A stretch of 14,669 nt of DNA, taken from contig JBKQTR010000412.1 in assembly GCA_052143095.1 (NCBI GenBank), forward strand, positions 1 through 14,669, in the 5' to 3' direction. This document shows, piece after piece, positions 13,525 to 14,669 of this stretch (the stretch's first letter is position 1; the number at the start of each line of letters is the position of its first letter). The notes beneath the pieces were generated by a model. It was given only the letters and a program-made list of their open reading frames with translations. It was not told the origin of the DNA and did no database searches. Origin of the DNA: DAHUYF01 sp052143095 (lineage in GTDB: Bacteria; Pseudomonadota; Alphaproteobacteria; ATCC43930; CGMCC-115725). The position numbers and the translations under genes were made by a program.

Positions 13525-14237
13525 GCCGCCTCGCGGTCGCTCTGCTGCTCCGTGCGCAGCACCTGGGTGATTTCGGCCATGATGGCGATGGCGATCTCGG
13601 CCGGCGAAATGGCGCCGATATCGAGCCCGACCGGCCCGTGGATGCGGGCGAGCTCGGCCTCGCCGAAGCCCAGCGCGGCCAAACGCTTGCAGCGCGCCGC
13701 GTGGGTCTTCTTCGAGCCCAGCGCGCCGATATAGAAGGCGTCCGAGCGCAGCGCCACCGCCAGCGCGGGATCGTCAAGCTTGGGGTCGTGCGTCAAGGTG
13801 ACGATGGCGGTGCGCCGGTTGGGCTTCAGCTTCTCCAGCGCCTCGTCCGGCCAGTCGGTCGACAGCGTCATCTCGGGGAAGCGTTGGTCGCTGGCAAAGG
13901 CGGTGCGGGGATCGACCACCGTGACGAGATAGCCGGTGAGCGCCGCCATCCGCGCCAGCGGTTGGGCGATATGCACGGCGCCGACGACGACGCAACGCAG
14001 CCGCGGATTGAACACCTCGACGAAGACCGGACCGTCGGCGGTATCGATGGTCGTGCTGCGGTCTTCGGTCACGGCCTTGCGAATGGCCGCGAGCGCGGCA
14101 GCATCGAGCGCTAAATCACCCATCACTTCAGTGCCTTGCAAGAAGCATTGAAGACCGCTCTGCAAATGGGTGGCCAGCACCGCGGCGCGGCCGGCGCGGC
14201 TCGCGGCGAGGGCCTTTTCCAGGAGCGACAGCTTCAT
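13521..14237 (-). CDS. XdhC family protein, Rossmann-domain subunit
   Basis: A 238-residue protein carrying mainly the C-terminal XdhC Rossmann domain. XdhC binds Mo cofactor, protects it during sulfuration and hands it to xanthine dehydrogenase-family apoenzymes. Conserved parts are RCVVVGAVHIAQPLARMA (81-98) followed by TVVDPR (106-111), IVTLTHDPKLDDPAL (145-159), FYIGALGSKKTHAARCKRL (168-186) and IHGPVGLDIGAISPAEIAIAI (199-219). ATG 14237 overlaps the preceding TGA by 4 bp (ATGA); the upstream in-frame extension to 14276 lies within the preceding gene and is basic and unlike the family. In many bacteria the N- and C-terminal halves are one protein; here they are separate genes. It acts in the cytoplasm beside the MocA fusion. 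Confidence 0.9.
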   Translation of the reverse strand: MKLSLLEKALAASRAGRAAVLATHLQSGLQCFLQGTEVMGDLALDAAALAAIRKAVTEDRSTTIDTADGPVFVEVFNPRLRCVVVGAVHIAQPLARMAALTGYLVTVVDPRTAFASDQRFPEMTLSTDWPDEALEKLKPNRRTAIVTLTHDPKLDDPALAVALRSDAFYIGALGSKKTHAARCKRLAALGFGEAELARIHGPVGLDIGAISPAEIAIAIMAEITQVLRTEQQSDREAA

Positions 14238-14554
14238 TCGACGCGCTCGACGAAGACCTGAATCTTGCCGCCGCAAGCGAGGCCCACTTCCCAGGCGCGC
14301 TCGTTGCTGACGCCGAAGCTTAAGAGGCGCGGCTGGCCGTCGGCGATGCTTTTGAGCCCTTCCTCGATCACCGCGCCCTCGACGCAGCCGCCGGAGACCG
14401 AGCCGATGAAGCCGCCGGATTGCTCGAGCGCGAGCTTGGCGCCGACCGGCCGGGGCGAGGAGCCCCAGGTCGTCACCACCGTCGCCAGCGCCACCCCTTT
14501 GCCGGCGATACGCCAGTCCGCTGCCTGCTGCAGGATCTCTTCATTGTCGCCCAT
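14234..14554 (-). CDS. XdhC/CoxI N-terminal domain protein
   Basis: A 106-residue protein consisting of the XdhC_CoxI domain alone. GKGVALATVVTTWGSSPRPVG (18-38) is the family opening, GFIGSVSGGCVEGAVI (48-63) carries Cys57 of the conserved SGGCVE motif, and VGLACGGKIQVFVE (90-103) carries Cys94 of the second motif; both are complete. These motifs are linked to Mo-cofactor or sulfur handling. ATG 14554 follows the stop of the preceding partial gene by 4 bases, and GGGG (14565-14562) serves as Shine-Dalgarno. Paired with the next gene it makes up a full XdhC in two pieces, as in Cox-type operons. The family is certain; whether the two halves form a complex is inferred. Confidence 0.92.
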   Translation of the reverse strand: MGDNEEILQQAADWRIAGKGVALATVVTTWGSSPRPVGAKLALEQSGGFIGSVSGGCVEGAVIEEGLKSIADGQPRLLSFGVSNERAWEVGLACGGKIQVFVERVE

Positions 14555-14558
14555 GCTT

Positions 14559-14669
14559 TTACCCCGCTTCCCGCCAAGCCGCCGCCGCCTCCACGCGGCG
14601 GGGTCCCGGCCGGGTCAAAGCCACGACCCCCACTTCCACGCATTCCAGGCTGTGCACCCGACGGAACAC
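14559..14669 (-). CDS. Partial CDS: C-terminus of a probable CoxE-like VWA protein
   Basis: A frame entering from the right edge stays open for 36 codons and stops at TAA (14561-14559), 4 bases before the XdhC N-domain gene. The visible peptide includes FRRVHSLECVEVGVVAL, which recalls the F-R-x-V-H-S/N-L end of CoxE-type von Willebrand A proteins, followed by an Arg/Ala-rich tail. CoxE-like genes commonly stand in front of XdhC genes in CO/xanthine dehydrogenase-family operons, so position supports the idea. With so few residues the identity is a guess; the spacing argues that it is a real gene end. Confidence 0.42.
   Translation of the reverse strand: MFRRVHSLECVEVGVVALTRPGPRRVEAAAAWREAG

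Noticed and set aside
11707..13734. Open frame of 675 codons on the plus strand
   Set aside because: It is antisense to the MocA fusion and the end of the XdhC gene, with the same low-complexity composition; it is a shadow frame.

Overview
The window is GC-rich, with strong G/C bias at third codon positions, and looks like chromosomal DNA of an alphaproteobacterium, perhaps Rhodospirillales or Hyphomicrobiales. Three things suggest this: the gene families present, an RpoH-type promoter of the alphaproteobacterial form (CTTG-N18-CYTAT), and a promoter resembling the EcfG general-stress type (GGAAY-N17-CGTT). No tRNA, rRNA, insertion sequence, phage gene or CRISPR array was seen. Genes are tightly packed and no gene-free stretch exceeds about 300 bases.

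Layout. Bases 1-189 are non-coding: two strong inverted repeats, a triplicated CTCCGTG motif, then the start of a DUF2277 gene (190-477, +). Next is a five-gene minus-strand operon read from 5197 down to 538: a circularly permuted ATP-grasp protein, an alpha-E protein, a transglutaminase-like cysteine protease, an Anbu/proteasome-type Ntn peptidase, and a GntR/FCD regulator whose start overlaps the Anbu stop (TGATG). The first four are the known Anbu cluster, thought to make and break amide bonds on an unknown peptide. The GntR gene as last cistron is the less expected part.

Divergent from that operon is a single-domain response regulator (5485-5868, +) behind a good sigma-54 (-24/-12) promoter. 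A 64-residue hypothetical protein follows, with a CTGC-N3-GCAG inverted repeat in front of it. Then come a CbpA-type J-protein and its modulator CbpM (6341-7602, +), overlapping by 4 bp and preceded by a heat-shock promoter. A periplasmic ABC substrate-binding protein without a transporter, a four-helix CopD-like membrane protein and a GST-family protein follow (7707-10074, +).

An exported alpha/beta hydrolase (10080-10925, -) and a DUF2846 lipoprotein (11135-11596, +) diverge from an AT-rich region holding a symmetric ATTATAAT. A 43-codon membrane-protein gene (11673-11804, -) has a near-perfect Shine-Dalgarno and the EcfG-like promoter.

The right end is a minus-strand operon for molybdenum-cofactor maturation: the probable C-terminus of a CoxE-like protein (cut by the window edge), an XdhC N-terminal-domain protein, an XdhC Rossmann-domain protein, and a molybdopterin-binding/MocA fusion. 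The last three overlap each other by ATGA. Together they would supply cytidylylated, sulfurated Mo cofactor to a xanthine dehydrogenase/CO dehydrogenase-family enzyme probably encoded beyond the right edge.

The least explained items are the Anbu operon with its coupled GntR regulator, the stress-promoter-linked 43-residue membrane protein, the sigma-54-driven orphan receiver, and the repeat-rich left edge.
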